A DNA stretch of 64,000 nucleotides from Jeotgalibacillus sp. R-1-5s-1 (GCF_004405105.1 NZ_SORW01000005.1:1-64000); one strand, 5' to 3'. Shown: positions 16,297-25,934, numbered from the stretch's first letter. A program made the numbers and translations. Notes: generated by a model from the letters alone, not told the origin.

Positions 16297-17211
16297 ATGA
16301 CGCAATCCAATGCGTATGTTTGGCTCGTTTCAATTATGGTGGCATGGGGACTGAATGTGGTGGCATTAAAAGTGCTGGTCGAGGCATTTTCCCCGGTTGC
16401 CATGACTTCATTAAGAATTTTCACGGCAGGACTTGCTGTCATGGCGGTGCTTGCTATTCAGAAAAAGCTGGCAATCCCTTCGACGAAGCAGCTTGGTATT
16501 ATCGTGTTGATTGGATTGTTCAATATTGTGGGACATCATTATTTTTTATCAGTAGGACTTAAAGGAACGACCGCGGTAAATACCGGATTGATTCTTGGTC
16601 TCATTCCGATTCTGACCGCCATTGCGGCACTGATTTTCCTAAAGGCCGCGTTGACGCCACTGAAAATAATCGGAATTCTTGTCGGGTTTAGCGGAGTGGC
16701 GCTTGTCATGATGGCAGGGAGTACAGGCGAATTCCAAATTGCTGCGGGAGACTGGTTTATCCTGCTTGCAGCCGTCACGCAGGCGATCAGTTTTGTTCTA
16801 ATTAAAAAAATGACGGTTGATTTAAATGTGATCGTGTTAACCGGCTGGATGATGATCACCGGTTCTATTATTCTCGGGATTATCAGTTTGTTAACAGAGC
16901 CCTCTGGTTACGCGTCAGTGCTGACCGGTGAAGGCTTTCATTATGCCGTATTTTTTGCATCAGCCTTTATCGCTACAGGGATCGGTCACATGATTTACAA
17001 TAATGCGATTCGCCTGATTGGTCCGAGTGAAGCAGCGGTATTCACAAACCTCAATCTGCTGTTTTCGATTACCGGAGCTGCGATTTTACTGAATGAACCA
17101 GTGTTCGTAGGCCAAATCGTCGGATTTTTGTTAATTGTAGCAGGTGTACTAAGCGGCAGTGGAGCGGTTGATCACTGGATTCGAAGCCGACAGTTAAAAA
17201 GGGGAGTGTAG
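16297..17211 (+). CDS. EamA/DMT family transporter
   Basis: A 304-residue membrane protein with ten predicted helices arranged as two EamA repeats (about residues 8-140 and 150-295). Typical features are the proline- and glycine-rich helix ends, SLRIFTAGLAVMAVL, TGLILGLIPILTAI in the first half and IGPSEAAVFTNLNLLF in the second. Family members export metabolites or amino acids; this substrate cannot be told. The start ATG follows CAGGTGAGGGT. It sits 23 bases after the MOSC gene and four bases before the esterase gene, so the three are probably one transcript. Confidence 0.85.
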   Translation: MTQSNAYVWLVSIMVAWGLNVVALKVLVEAFSPVAMTSLRIFTAGLAVMAVLAIQKKLAIPSTKQLGIIVLIGLFNIVGHHYFLSVGLKGTTAVNTGLILGLIPILTAIAALIFLKAALTPLKIIGILVGFSGVALVMMAGSTGEFQIAAGDWFILLAAVTQAISFVLIKKMTVDLNVIVLTGWMMITGSIILGIISLLTEPSGYASVLTGEGFHYAVFFASAFIATGIGHMIYNNAIRLIGPSEAAVFTNLNLLFSITGAAILLNEPVFVGQIVGFLLIVAGVLSGSGAVDHWIRSRQLKRGV

Positions 17212-17214
17212 ATA

Positions 17215-17994
17215 TTGGCATTGATTACTTGCCGTTTTTATTCAGATGTACTCGGAATGACGACAACAATGACCGTCATTTTACCTCAAAAAACACACAA
17301 TCAGATTGGCATGAAGTCTGATGCCAAAGAGAGCGAACGGCATCCTGTATTGTACTTACTGCACGGTCTTTCAGATGATGATTCGATCTGGACACGCCGT
17401 ACATCCATTGAACGGTATGTTTCTGAAATGGGGATTGCTGTTGTCATGCCACAGGTTCAGCGCAGTTTTTATACGGATATGCATTATGGCATGAAGTATT
17501 GGACCTTTATTAGTGAGGAGTTGCCGGCTATCGCACGGTCATTATTTCCACTGTCAGCGAAACGGGAGGAAAACTTCGTGGCTGGATTATCTATGGGTGG
17601 ATACGGGGCTTTTAAGCTGGCCCTTAGAAAACCTGAGCAATTCGCAGCTGCAGCCAGTCTATCCGGTGTGCTGGATATCAACGTCTATAAAGATCGTGCA
17701 AACTCTTTTGGTATAAACGATTACCAGCTGATCTTTGGAGAAAAAGGTCCACGCAATACAAATGATGACTTGATTCATCTTTTAAAACAGGCGGACGCAA
17801 ATCAATTACCGGTTTTATATCAATGTTGTGGCACAGCTGATCCTTTATTCGATGGGAATCAGACATTTTCCACGCTCCTGCAGGAAAAGAATGCAGCTCA
17901 TTACTATGAAGAAAACGAAGGAGAAAGCCACTCCTGGGATTACTGGGACAAAAAAATTCAGGATGTCTTAAAGTGGCTTCCGCTAAAGTATTAA
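17215..17994 (+). CDS. Esterase, EstA/esterase-D family
   Basis: A 259-residue alpha/beta hydrolase without a signal peptide. Seen: LYLLHGLSDDDSIWTRRT near residue 45, the nucleophile elbow VAGLSMGGYGAF near residue 122 (Ser), the acid in CGTADPLFDGN, and the catalytic His in ESHSWDYWDK. The layout matches tributyrin esterase EstA and S-formylglutathione hydrolase relatives, which cleave short-chain esters. It starts at TTG with GGGGAG overlapping the end of the upstream transporter gene. Its stop overlaps by four bases the stop of the convergent small gene that follows. Confidence 0.85.
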   Translation: MALITCRFYSDVLGMTTTMTVILPQKTHNQIGMKSDAKESERHPVLYLLHGLSDDDSIWTRRTSIERYVSEMGIAVVMPQVQRSFYTDMHYGMKYWTFISEELPAIARSLFPLSAKREENFVAGLSMGGYGAFKLALRKPEQFAAAASLSGVLDINVYKDRANSFGINDYQLIFGEKGPRNTNDDLIHLLKQADANQLPVLYQCCGTADPLFDGNQTFSTLLQEKNAAHYYEENEGESHSWDYWDKKIQDVLKWLPLKY

Positions 17995-18206
17995 AAATAC
18001 TTTCGGCACGGACTGCAATAAGCATCGCCAGTCGTTCGGCGCACAGCCTTTCCACAGTGAGGGCACTTAATATATTGATCAGATGGATTACCCATCCCGC
18101 TGAACCCGCCGCCCATAAACGATCGCATAGACTCTTCCACTTTAGGAAAAATAAACACCATTAAAGCAAGTCCGACCGCAATTAGCACACACAGAAAAAA
18201 TAGCAT
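17991..18206 (-). CDS. Small membrane protein with C-terminal zinc ribbon
   Basis: 71 residues: an N-terminal membrane helix (LFFLCVLIAVGLALMVFIF), a short Gly/Met-rich linker (GGGFSGMGNPS), and a C-terminal CPHCGKAV...YCSPCRKYF zinc ribbon. A perfect AGGAGG site eight bases before ATG makes it a real gene. The function is unknown. It is convergent with the esterase gene, overlapping it by four bases. A small palindrome AAAGTATT/AATACTTT spans the shared stop region. Confidence 0.75.
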   Translation of the reverse strand: MLFFLCVLIAVGLALMVFIFPKVEESMRSFMGGGFSGMGNPSDQYIKCPHCGKAVRRTTGDAYCSPCRKYF

Positions 18207-18325
18207 AGTTAACCTCCTTTGATTAAATTTGGTAAATATACGATTTTACTTGATCGAAGGATTCATTTTAAGTAAAAGAGTCTTTCTAATAGGGACTCTT
18301 TGATACATTCAACACAGGCATTTTC

Positions 18326-18372
18326 ACAAAAAACGAACCGTAGTCATCACCAGTTGGTGATAAGTACGGTTC
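18326..18372 (-). terminator. Hairpin with T tract downstream of the 90-residue membrane protein gene
   Basis: On the minus strand, 17-base arms GAACCGTACTTATCACC and GGTGATGACTACGGTTC (two mismatched positions) with an AACT loop are followed by GTTTTTTG. Confidence 0.75.
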
Positions 18373-18400
18373 ATATATGTATTGTATTCTATAAAAAATT

Positions 18401-18460
18401 TAGAGTGCAAGGGCCAACCGAAGACTCCTGCGGCCGTGGAAAGCGAAGGTTGGCCCTTGC
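18401..18460 (-). terminator. Hairpin terminator carrying a Bacillales-type repeat in its loop
   Basis: Perfect 13-base arms GCAAGGGCCAACC/GGTTGGCCCTTGC (18407-18419, 18448-18460) enclose 28 bases. On the minus strand these read TTCGCTTTCC...GCAGGAGTCTTC. A T6 run follows on the minus strand, nine bases after the stop codon of the membrane protein gene. The loop words recur at both ends of the element at 29259-29523. Confidence 0.75.
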
Positions 18461-18468
18461 CTGTTATT

Positions 18469-18741
18469 TCAATAGCTTGAAGTAGAAGAAAACGCAATTC
18501 CAAGAATCATAAATAAAACAAATAAAAGAATATAAAGTCCAACAAAAATAGCAGCCAAAATCAGCGAAGCCCTGGAATAATACTTCTTCTGACTCGTATC
18601 CCCACCAAAAGCCCACACAAACAACAACACAATATTCACAATCGGAATCACCAGCAGTAATAAAGTAATCAGCCAATCCTTCGTGCGCATTTCTTTTTGC
18701 TGATACCCGGTCTGGTGGTCAGTCATCGTATGTTCATTCAT
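18469..18741 (-). CDS. Small two-helix membrane protein
   Basis: 90 residues: a polar N-terminus ending KEMRTKDW, membrane helix LITLLLLVIPIVNIVLLFVWAFG, a basic loop SQKKYYSRASLI and a second helix LAAIFVGLYILLFVLFMILGIAF. AGGAG lies eight bases before the ATG at 18741; a GTG at 18750 is less well placed. Homologues with this 'VIPIVNIVLLFVWAFG' pattern are common uncharacterised proteins in Firmicutes. The function is unknown. Two successive hairpins end its transcript. Confidence 0.75.
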   Translation of the reverse strand: MNEHTMTDHQTGYQQKEMRTKDWLITLLLLVIPIVNIVLLFVWAFGGDTSQKKYYSRASLILAAIFVGLYILLFVLFMILGIAFSSTSSY

Positions 18742-18957
18742 CACACTCACTCCTTTCTTTCAGATTGACTCATTATCCTCTACTTCCAAATATTTTTCAA
18801 TATATGACAAAGATAAAAAATCCTTTCAAATGATATATTTCATAGACCGAAAGAACTAAATTTTTTCTTTCTTTTGGTTTCATTAAAAAATGTACGGGTA
18901 ATATAGCTTTAGTTCGAAAGTTTTATATTATTCCGAAAATTGAAAGGGTGGTTAAAA

Positions 18958-20661
18958 ATGAAATGGTATCGCAATTTGTCGATTGGCGGAAAGTATTCGG
19001 TAGCAGTTCTGTCAGCGGTTTTATTATTTGTTATCACAGCAGTCGTTTTATTTGTTCAGATGAAAGGTATCGAAGAAGATACAGCAGCAATGGACCGGCG
19101 CAGTGAACGGGCAGTAACGGCTGTTTATCTTGGAGGAATATTCAGAGCAATGGATGTCCGGGTCGCGGATTATGTGAACTCGGGTAATAATTCCTACATA
19201 GAGGAATATCAGGAAGAGAGCGCAACTTTTGATTCTTATGCTGCTTCTGTATTGGAAACGACAACAAACGAAAACCAGCTCGCCATATTAAATGACGTGA
19301 TTGCCAGTAAGGCACAAATGGATCTCAACTTTGAAAATGAGATTATACCCAACTATACAGGTGAAGAGAGTGCTGCTTTACAGGCAGCAAGGCAGACTTC
19401 ACAGCAACTCAGAGCTACTGTAACAGGAAGTCTGGAAGAGCTTGCCGGCCTGGTCATTGCAGACAGTACGGCTGCTTCTGAAAGTGCGGAATCCTCTGTT
19501 GCTACGGGGATAACAGTCATGCTGGCAGCTGTTGGACTATCTATTCTTATCAGTCTTACGCTGCTTATGCTGATCACCCGTCAGGTGAAAAGAAATCTTA
19601 AGAGTGCTGTCGTCATGGCAGAAGAAATTGCAGATGGAAATCTGGCTGTTGAGGATATTGATTATCAGAGCAAAGATGAAGTGGGTCAGTTAGGTCTGGC
19701 TTTTAACACAATGAAAGAAAAATTGCATGTGCTTCTGTCACAAGCATCCGGAGTGGCCGGAACCGTTACGGATCAAAGCGAAATGCTTAATCAATATTCT
19801 TCTGAGGTTCAGGAAGGAAGTCATCAGATTGCTACGACGATGGAGGAGATGTCGAGCGGCGCTGAGGAGCAGGCACATGCAGCATCAGGGCTCGCTGAAA
19901 AAATGAATGAGTTTATTGCCGTCATTAACCGCGTTGAGCTCAGCCAGATGGAAGTGAAGGAAAGCTCTGCTTCAATGCTGGGTATTACCAGCAAGGGTAG
20001 TGAGGCAATGATGGAATCTGTCGGTCAAATGTCTGAAATTGATCAGAAGATGAGAGATTCGCTTAGCATGGTTAAGGGACTGGACGAAAAAACGAATGAT
20101 ATAGCACAACTGACTGAAGTCATTCAGCAAATTGCAGACCAGACAAACCTTCTTGCACTAAATGCCGCGATTGAAGCCGCGCGGGCTGGTGAGCATGGAA
20201 AAGGATTTGCTGTCGTTGCCGATGAAGTCCGAAAGCTTGCAGAAGGAGTTGCTCAATCCATTTCTGACATTACCTCCATTATCAGCGGAATTCAGAGTGA
20301 AGCGAAAAATGTGGTGCTGTCACTTGAAGAAGGATATCAGATGGTATCAGACGGAACTGACAAAATCTCCTATACAGGAGAACTTTTTGGTGAGCTGAAA
20401 ACGACGATTGCCAATGTGACCGATCAGGTGGCGAATATGTCTGACTCTATTACAACGGTGATTGAATCAACTAAAGAAATGAATTCTTCTATTGAGAGCA
20501 TTGCCTCTGTTTCTGAGGAGTCTGCTGCAGGTGTTGAAGAGGTTTCTGCCACATCGCAGCAGTCCAGTGCTTCCATGGAAGAGGTTTCAAAGAGTGCGAA
20601 ATCATTAAAGGATGAAGCGGTGGAATTAAGCACATTGCTTGGTCAATTTAAATTAGCATAA
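18958..20661 (+). CDS. Methyl-accepting chemotaxis protein
   Basis: A 567-residue transmembrane chemoreceptor. TM1 is at about residues 12-32, followed by an extracellular helical sensor of about 150 residues (four-helix-bundle type, with no recognisable ligand site), TM2 at about 186-206, HAMP to about residue 260, and a long cytoplasmic coiled coil. The hairpin tip [20 protein letters not shown] and ADEVRKLAE are conserved. The C-terminal Gln/Glu-rich segments [19 protein letters not shown] are methylation-helix-like. It signals to the CheA-CheW array. ATG at 18958 follows AGGGTGG; an in-frame TTG at 18940 overlaps the site. The gene stands alone with a terminator. Confidence 0.92.
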   Translation: MKWYRNLSIGGKYSVAVLSAVLLFVITAVVLFVQMKGIEEDTAAMDRRSERAVTAVYLGGIFRAMDVRVADYVNSGNNSYIEEYQEESATFDSYAASVLETTTNENQLAILNDVIASKAQMDLNFENEIIPNYTGEESAALQAARQTSQQLRATVTGSLEELAGLVIADSTAASESAESSVATGITVMLAAVGLSILISLTLLMLITRQVKRNLKSAVVMAEEIADGNLAVEDIDYQSKDEVGQLGLAFNTMKEKLHVLLSQASGVAGTVTDQSEMLNQYSSEVQEGSHQIATTMEEMSSGAEEQAHAASGLAEKMNEFIAVINRVELSQMEVKESSASMLGITSKGSEAMMESVGQMSEIDQKMRDSLSMVKGLDEKTNDIAQLTEVIQQIADQTNLLALNAAIEAARAGEHGKGFAVVADEVRKLAEGVAQSISDITSIISGIQSEAKNVVLSLEEGYQMVSDGTDKISYTGELFGELKTTIANVTDQVANMSDSITTVIESTKEMNSSIESIASVSEESAAGVEEVSATSQQSSASMEEVSKSAKSLKDEAVELSTLLGQFKLA

Positions 20662-20670
20662 CTTCGTCAG

Positions 20671-20716
20671 AAAAAAGCAAACCGGCTTTTTAACTGCAGT
20701 CGGTTTGCTTTTTATT
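20671..20716 (+). terminator. Terminator of the chemoreceptor gene
   Basis: Stem AAAAAGCAAACCG/CGGTTTGCTTTTT with a 17-base loop and T-rich tail. Confidence 0.85.
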
Positions 20717-20790
20717 TTATCCATTTCCAAGCCAACTTTTTTCGCTAAAAATGTTACAATCATATCAAAATAATCATTGGGGTGACCGGA

Positions 20791-21267
20791 ATGGGTGAAT
20801 GGACAAAAGGGATTGAAATCAAGGCTCCGATCGACTTTGTCTGGAAGTACTTTAATGGATCAGATAAAGACATGAAAAAAATCATGCCGCAGGTCGTTGA
20901 GAACGTCGAGATCAAAAAGACAGAAGATGGAAAAGGTTCAGTGTACAGGCAGAAGTACAAAGAAGGCAAGCGGGTCATGGAATATGATGTTGAAACACTT
21001 AACCTTGAAGATGGTGAAGACAAAAAGCTTTTAAAAGTCGGTTTTACATTAGGCTCCATGTTTGAGATCACGGCTTTATATGAATTAATTAAAATTGATG
21101 AAGAGACAACATACTTCCGTTATACAACAACTAATGAGCCGTTAAAATGGTATGTACGTATGTTTTTACTATTTGCGTCGGATCGCTCAGTAAGTAAATT
21201 CATACAGCGTGTTAAATTTGTGGCGGAGGAAGAATACGAGGATTCCAAAGAAGAGACATACCGTTAA
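20791..21267 (+). CDS. SRPBCC family protein
   Basis: 158 residues. The opening KGIEIKAPIDFVWKYFNG is the usual first strand and helix of an SRPBCC (START-like) lipid/ligand-binding fold. It is followed by alternating beta strands and a final helix (SKFIQRVKFVAEEEYED). No catalytic residue can be assigned; such proteins bind hydrophobic ligands or act as chaperone-like domains. ATG at 20791 lies five bases after GGGGTGA, and the in-frame GTG at 20782 is inside that site. There is no close terminator: the next hairpin is 196 bases downstream. Confidence 0.75.
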   Translation: MGEWTKGIEIKAPIDFVWKYFNGSDKDMKKIMPQVVENVEIKKTEDGKGSVYRQKYKEGKRVMEYDVETLNLEDGEDKKLLKVGFTLGSMFEITALYELIKIDEETTYFRYTTTNEPLKWYVRMFLLFASDRSVSKFIQRVKFVAEEEYEDSKEETYR

Positions 21268-21387
21268 AATAACTGTGAGACTTCATCTGACGTTCATTTT
21301 AGAGAATTGTAAGAAGGTATGATCTCTTTTGTTTCTGTACTTAATTGAGTTTGGTTATTTAGTCATAAGCAATCGTGAGCGTAAAAA

Positions 21388-21416
21388 TCCATGAGTCCCT
21401 GCCTGACGCAGCTAGA
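21388..21416 (-). repeat. Fragment of the TGTCTAGCTCC repeat family
   Basis: On the minus strand TGTCTAGCTGCGTCAGGCAGGGACT matches the segment at 29283-29310 of the large repeat with only a few changes. The rest of the 334-bp gap 21268-21601 is A/T-rich, with no gene seen. Confidence 0.65.
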
Positions 21417-21462
21417 CAATGGAAAGGAGTATTACAGCACGGTTTGTAAAATCAAAAATCCT

Positions 21463-21492
21463 GCACCATGGTTTCCCCCATGGTGCTTTTTT
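21463..21492 (+). terminator. Isolated terminator hairpin before the LTA-synthase-like gene
   Basis: Perfect nine-pair stem GCACCATGG/CCATGGTGC with a six-base loop and T6. It lies about 200 bp after the last coding base, so it may end readthrough from the SRPBCC gene or a short RNA. Confidence 0.8.
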
Positions 21493-21601
21493 GTGCCAAA
21501 AAACAAATAGAGCTTTTTTTATGCGGATTTTTACTTGTACGGGTTAACCGCAAATTACACAGGGTAAATAATAGTGAGATATTTCCGGGAGGAGGGGTGC
21601 C

Positions 21602-23461
21602 GTGAAGATCAAAAAGTTTCAGTCAGTTGATTACTTTATTTTTGTTTTTATGCTCATATTGAAGATGTCTCTTGTAGGCATGATGACAGGCACCTACTTT
21701 GGTGTCCATCTGTTTTTTGTCAGTTTGGGATCCGTGTTATTGATGACTGCATGGACACTGTGGATCAGTCCTTCAAAACGCAGGTGGATTTTATTTTTTC
21801 TCAGTATTGGATTTACGGTGCTGATACTCTCGAATGTCTGGTATTACCGCTATTTCAGTGATTTTTTATCTGTAGCACTTTTAATTCAGATTCCTCAGAT
21901 GGGAGAGGTCGGCGGTGGATTAAGGGATTTAATTTATCCTGCTGATTTTCTGTTATTTACGGATATTGTTCTGTTTGGCATTTATTTGGTGTTTAATCGT
22001 AAGAAATCTTTTAATGACTTACCACGTAAATCAAGAAATCGTTTTGTGGTGATGGGAGTAGTGGCGGGACTGTTTTTTCTGGTTACTCCTCTGGCGATCA
22101 ATGCTGGAGACAGAGATGAGTGGCTGGTTCAGGATTCGCTTTCAAATATGCGCACGTATTTTAAAGCTGGAATGATGGGGCACCATGTGATTGATATAGG
22201 CCGGGAAATAAATGATCAGTGGATTGAGGAAAAACAATTAACAGCCGCTCAGCAAAGGGAGCTGCAGCAATTCTTCGATAGCAACCGTGATCAGCCTGTT
22301 GATGAAACGTTTCAGGACAAGCCGAATGTGATTGTTATTCAGCTGGAATCGTTTCAAACATCAGTCATTGATCAGCAAATTGATGGTCAGGAGATCACAC
22401 CGTTTATCAATAAATTTAAAGAAGAAGTGCTTTATTTTCCGAACTTTTATCATCAGACTCATCAGGGGCGTACATCTGATGCTGAATTTTTGTTAAATAC
22501 GTCTTTTTATCCGCTGAAAGCAGGATCCGTTTATACGAGATATCCGGATCACTCCTATGACTCTCTGCCTGAAAAAATGGATAGTCAGGGGTATGAAACT
22601 GCAGCCTTTCACGCATTCAAACGGGATTTTTGGAATCGTGATGATGTATACAGTAACTTCGGTTTTGACCATTTCTTCAGTATCGATGATTTTCCTGATG
22701 GAGATATCATCGGCCTGACACTAAATGATAAGGATTTCTTCTTATCATCAGTGGACCGAATGATGGAAATGGAGGAGCCGTTTTATTCGTTTCTTGTGGC
22801 ACTGACCAGTCACACACCATATGATTTTCCTGAGGATAAAAAAGAATTGAATCTAAACAGTCTGGAAGAAGAAATTATTCAAAATTACTATCATAATATC
22901 CATTTTGTTGATCAGGCATTTGGTGCGATGGTGGATCGTTTAAAAGAAGAGGATCTTTGGGATGATGCGTTGGTTGTCGCATATGGGGACCACGACAGCG
23001 GTCTGCAGGAGCCTGGGAGAGATATGGCTGAAATGGCTGAAGCAGAGTCAGCCGTAGACTATTTGAACCTTGGTAGAAAAGTGCCTCTATTTATGAAGCT
23101 TCCGGATATGGATACTGGGGAAGTGATCAGTACAACGGGCGGAACAATTGATATTGCACCGACGATTCTGTCATTGCTTGGTGAAGATAAAGGTTACATG
23201 ATTGGTGATAATCTGTTAGATGATAAAGCGAATCTGACTGTTTTTCGCGATGGATCCTACTTATATGATGGATACTACTATCAGGCTGATCTGACTACTG
23301 AAAGAGAGAACGGCACGTGTTACAGCCTCGAAACTGAGGAACAGACAGAACGTGCAAATTGTTCGCCTGTTTTATATGAAGCAGCTTCTCAGCTTCGGAT
23401 GTCTGATTTGATTATAAAGAAAAATGCAGTTGGTCAGTTGAAAGGAGAAACAGTGGAATGA
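21602..23461 (+). CDS. Lipoteichoic acid synthase family sulfatase-fold membrane enzyme
   Basis: A 619-residue protein of the LtaS/YfnI/YqgS/YvgJ group: five N-terminal membrane helices (to about residue 175), a linker helix, then an extracellular sulfatase-type domain. Seen: PNVIVIQLESFQ, the nucleophile Thr in HQGRTSDAEFL near residue 295, RDFWNRDDVYSNFGFD, LTSHTPY and the metal ligands in YGDHDSGL near residue 465. The family transfers glycerol phosphate from phosphatidylglycerol. Which paralogue this is (polymerase or primase) cannot be decided here. It starts at GTG after a strong GGAGGAGGGG. DUF1206 follows 16 bases later, probably in the same transcript. Confidence 0.88.
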   Translation: MKIKKFQSVDYFIFVFMLILKMSLVGMMTGTYFGVHLFFVSLGSVLLMTAWTLWISPSKRRWILFFLSIGFTVLILSNVWYYRYFSDFLSVALLIQIPQMGEVGGGLRDLIYPADFLLFTDIVLFGIYLVFNRKKSFNDLPRKSRNRFVVMGVVAGLFFLVTPLAINAGDRDEWLVQDSLSNMRTYFKAGMMGHHVIDIGREINDQWIEEKQLTAAQQRELQQFFDSNRDQPVDETFQDKPNVIVIQLESFQTSVIDQQIDGQEITPFINKFKEEVLYFPNFYHQTHQGRTSDAEFLLNTSFYPLKAGSVYTRYPDHSYDSLPEKMDSQGYETAAFHAFKRDFWNRDDVYSNFGFDHFFSIDDFPDGDIIGLTLNDKDFFLSSVDRMMEMEEPFYSFLVALTSHTPYDFPEDKKELNLNSLEEEIIQNYYHNIHFVDQAFGAMVDRLKEEDLWDDALVVAYGDHDSGLQEPGRDMAEMAEAESAVDYLNLGRKVPLFMKLPDMDTGEVISTTGGTIDIAPTILSLLGEDKGYMIGDNLLDDKANLTVFRDGSYLYDGYYYQADLTTERENGTCYSLETEEQTERANCSPVLYEAASQLRMSDLIIKKNAVGQLKGETVE

Positions 23462-23477
23462 AAGGAGAAAAAACATC

Positions 23478-24320
23478 ATGGGACAGGCAACGTTAAAAGC
23501 TAACAGCACGAAAGAAGAAGTAAAACCATGGGTCCGTCGTCTTGGCCGATTCGGTTATATGGCTAAAGGTGCGGTTTACATGATTGTGGGAATTCTTGCA
23601 TTGATGGCGGCCACTGGAGTCGGTGGTGGTGAAACAACAGATACCACGGGTGCGCTCCAACAGGTTGCAACGATTCCGTTTGGTGAAATGCTATTGTGGG
23701 TTGTAGGGATCGGTTTGTTTTTTTATATTATATGGGAACTGATTCGTGCGATTTTTGACCCTCAACAAAAAGGAACAGACGCCAAAGGTTTAGGTATTCG
23801 TGCAGGTTATGTGATCAGTGCAGTGATTTATAGCGGTCTGGCAACATCGGCTATTCAGATTGCTATGCATGCTGAAAGCGGTGGTGGGAATTCTGAACAA
23901 ACCCTGTCTGCTACGCTGCTTGGTCAGCCATTCGGTCAGTGGATTATTGGTCTCATTGGTGTCGGCGTCATTGGATATGGGGTCTATCAGCTTTACGCAG
24001 GTTATAAAGAAAAATTCATGCGGAAGTTTATTTTAAAAGACATGAATCAGCATGAGAAAAAAGTGGCGAAAAATGCCGGGAAGTTAGGATTGATTGCCAG
24101 GGGGATTGTACTTGCGATGGTCGGATTCTTCTTTATACAGACAGCCTATACGGCGAACCCGGATGAAGCGAAAGGACTTGATGGCGCTTTGGGTGAAATA
24201 GCCTCCCAGCCATACGGAATGGTGTTGCTTGGTTTGGCGGCAGCCGGTTTGATTTTATACGGCATTTATGAAATCATTCGAGGGCGTTATGCCAGAATGA
24301 ATTTTGGGAAAGATGAGTAA
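23478..24320 (+). CDS. DUF1206 membrane protein
   Basis: 280 residues with six membrane helices in three pairs, each pair one DUF1206 unit. The units open with LGRFGYMAKGAVYMIVGILAL (about residue 21), GIRAGYVISAVIYSGLATSA (about 110) and GKLGLIARGIVLAMVGFFFI (about 198). The function of the family is unknown. AAAGGAG lies nine bases before ATG. It is placed right after an LTA-synthase family gene, so a cell-envelope role is possible but unproven. A terminator follows. Confidence 0.85.
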   Translation: MGQATLKANSTKEEVKPWVRRLGRFGYMAKGAVYMIVGILALMAATGVGGGETTDTTGALQQVATIPFGEMLLWVVGIGLFFYIIWELIRAIFDPQQKGTDAKGLGIRAGYVISAVIYSGLATSAIQIAMHAESGGGNSEQTLSATLLGQPFGQWIIGLIGVGVIGYGVYQLYAGYKEKFMRKFILKDMNQHEKKVAKNAGKLGLIARGIVLAMVGFFFIQTAYTANPDEAKGLDGALGEIASQPYGMVLLGLAAAGLILYGIYEIIRGRYARMNFGKDE

Positions 24321-24350
24321 AACGGATTTTTTAATCAACTATCGTAGAAA

Positions 24351-24390
24351 AAATCATATCCGTCACTTCAATAGCGGATATGATTTCTTT
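24351..24390 (+). terminator. Terminator after the DUF1206 gene
   Basis: Twelve-pair stem AAATCATATCCG/CGGATATGATTT, twelve-base loop, then CTTTTAT. Confidence 0.8.
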
Positions 24391-24431
24391 TATGATAAGG
24401 TGGTAGAAGAAACCAAAAGGGGGACATTCAC

Positions 24432-25811
24432 ATGCAATCTCAAACTCGTGCCATTGTACAGGAATCACTCGACGCGCTGATGGAGGACACAAATTTTCTG
24501 CCAGAGCTTACAAACGGGCCCAGAGAGAAAGCGTTTTCATCTCTCGCGGCTGTTTTATCCACTCCGAATAAAATACATAAGTCCTTTCTCAGGATCGTGC
24601 TTGAAAAAGGTGAAATCGTCAGAATCCCGGCTTTTCGTGTCCAGCATAACAATGCCCTTGGGCCTTATAAGGGCGGGATTCGTTTCCATGAATCCGTGAA
24701 CGAAGAAGAGGTCATCAACCTCGCCTTTCTGATGACGCTGAAAAACTCCCTGCATGATGTGCCGTTTGGCGGTGGAAAGGGAGGCGTGATCGTGAATCCA
24801 AGAGAACACACGCCAAAGGAATTGAATCTGATTTCTAAAAAATATGTTCAATATTTTGCCGATGTCATTGGCCCGGATAAAGATATTCCTGCCCCGGATA
24901 TGGGGAGCGGTGAACGTGAGATGGATTGGATGATGGCTGAATACAAAAATATTAAGCCGGGTGAACCTTATCGAGGAAGCTTTACAGGGAAAAGCGTGAT
25001 TAACGGAGGATCTCTGGGGCGAAGAGAAGCAACAGGAAAAGGCGTCTATTTTACTTTCCGTTACATGATGCATGATTTTATTCAGACCAACAAGGAATGG
25101 CTGAAAAAAACAGATAACACTTTTGCTAGAACAGCGCTTGATCTTTATGAAAAGCCTTTAAGTATTGCTGTTCAAGGGTTTGGAAATGTTGGTTCCGTCA
25201 CTGCTCTTGAAGCGTATCAGTGTCAAAAGCTTCAAAATAAAGTGATCGCAGTAAGCGACCGGAACTGTACGCTGTTTCATCAGGACGGGCTGGACATTCC
25301 GTCACTCGTGCAATTTACAGTTAAAAACAACGGTGATCTTCCGTATACAGAGGAAATGCTGATGGAGAGTGGCGTGACAGCCGAAATTCTTCATAGGGAT
25401 GAAGTTTTAAGTATCGACTGTGATGTGCTTATGCTGGCGGCTTTGGAGGATCAAATTCATCAGTCTAATAAAGAGCAGATCAAAGCGAAAGTGATCGTTG
25501 AGGGAGCGAATGCACCTGTCACAGCAGATGCAGATACTTATCTGAACGAAAAAGGAACAATCGTTATTCCTGATATTCTTGCCAATGCGGGAGGAGTGAT
25601 TGTGTCTTACTTTGAGTGGCTGCAGGGACGTGAAACACAGTTCTATAATGAGGATGAGATTTATCGTAAGCTATTCGAAAAGATGGAAGGAACAATGGAG
25701 ACGATTTTGCCTAAATTTTTTGGGGATCCGCATTCTCTTCGACAAAATTGCTATATCCATTCAGTCATGAAGCTTTCACTGATTTTATATAAACAGGGTA
25801 AATTGTATTAA
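24432..25811 (+). CDS. Glutamate dehydrogenase (Glu/Leu/Phe/Val dehydrogenase family)
   Basis: A 459-residue enzyme interconverting glutamate and 2-oxoglutarate plus ammonia. Seen: the substrate-binding region GPYKGGIRFH and GGGKGGVIV, catalytic Asp in IPAPDMGSGEREMDWMM, and the Rossmann segment AVQGFGNVGSVTALEAYQ near residue 245. NAGGVIVSYFEW lies near residue 385. It is about 35 residues longer than B. subtilis RocG/GudB, with an insertion around FRYMMHDFIQTNKEWLKKTDN. Cofactor preference cannot be read safely. The site GGGGG lies upstream of ATG. Monocistronic with a strong terminator. Proline dehydrogenase, which feeds glutamate, is 5 kb downstream. Confidence 0.87.
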   Translation: MQSQTRAIVQESLDALMEDTNFLPELTNGPREKAFSSLAAVLSTPNKIHKSFLRIVLEKGEIVRIPAFRVQHNNALGPYKGGIRFHESVNEEEVINLAFLMTLKNSLHDVPFGGGKGGVIVNPREHTPKELNLISKKYVQYFADVIGPDKDIPAPDMGSGEREMDWMMAEYKNIKPGEPYRGSFTGKSVINGGSLGRREATGKGVYFTFRYMMHDFIQTNKEWLKKTDNTFARTALDLYEKPLSIAVQGFGNVGSVTALEAYQCQKLQNKVIAVSDRNCTLFHQDGLDIPSLVQFTVKNNGDLPYTEEMLMESGVTAEILHRDEVLSIDCDVLMLAALEDQIHQSNKEQIKAKVIVEGANAPVTADADTYLNEKGTIVIPDILANAGGVIVSYFEWLQGRETQFYNEDEIYRKLFEKMEGTMETILPKFFGDPHSLRQNCYIHSVMKLSLILYKQGKLY

Positions 25812-25815
25812 AAAG

Positions 25816-25846
25816 AAGGACAGCCGGGTCGGATGGCTGTCCTTTA
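25816..25846 (+). terminator. Terminator of the glutamate dehydrogenase gene
   Basis: Perfect ten-pair stem AAGGACAGCC/GGCTGTCCTT immediately after the stop, with a short T tail. Confidence 0.8.
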
Positions 25847-25934
25847 AAAGTTGGGTTTGAAAAGTCCTTTACTTTTCAAGGTATATGAAAGGGGAAACAG
25901 ATATTACAGGCTTACCAGTCCTGTAAAAGACAAA

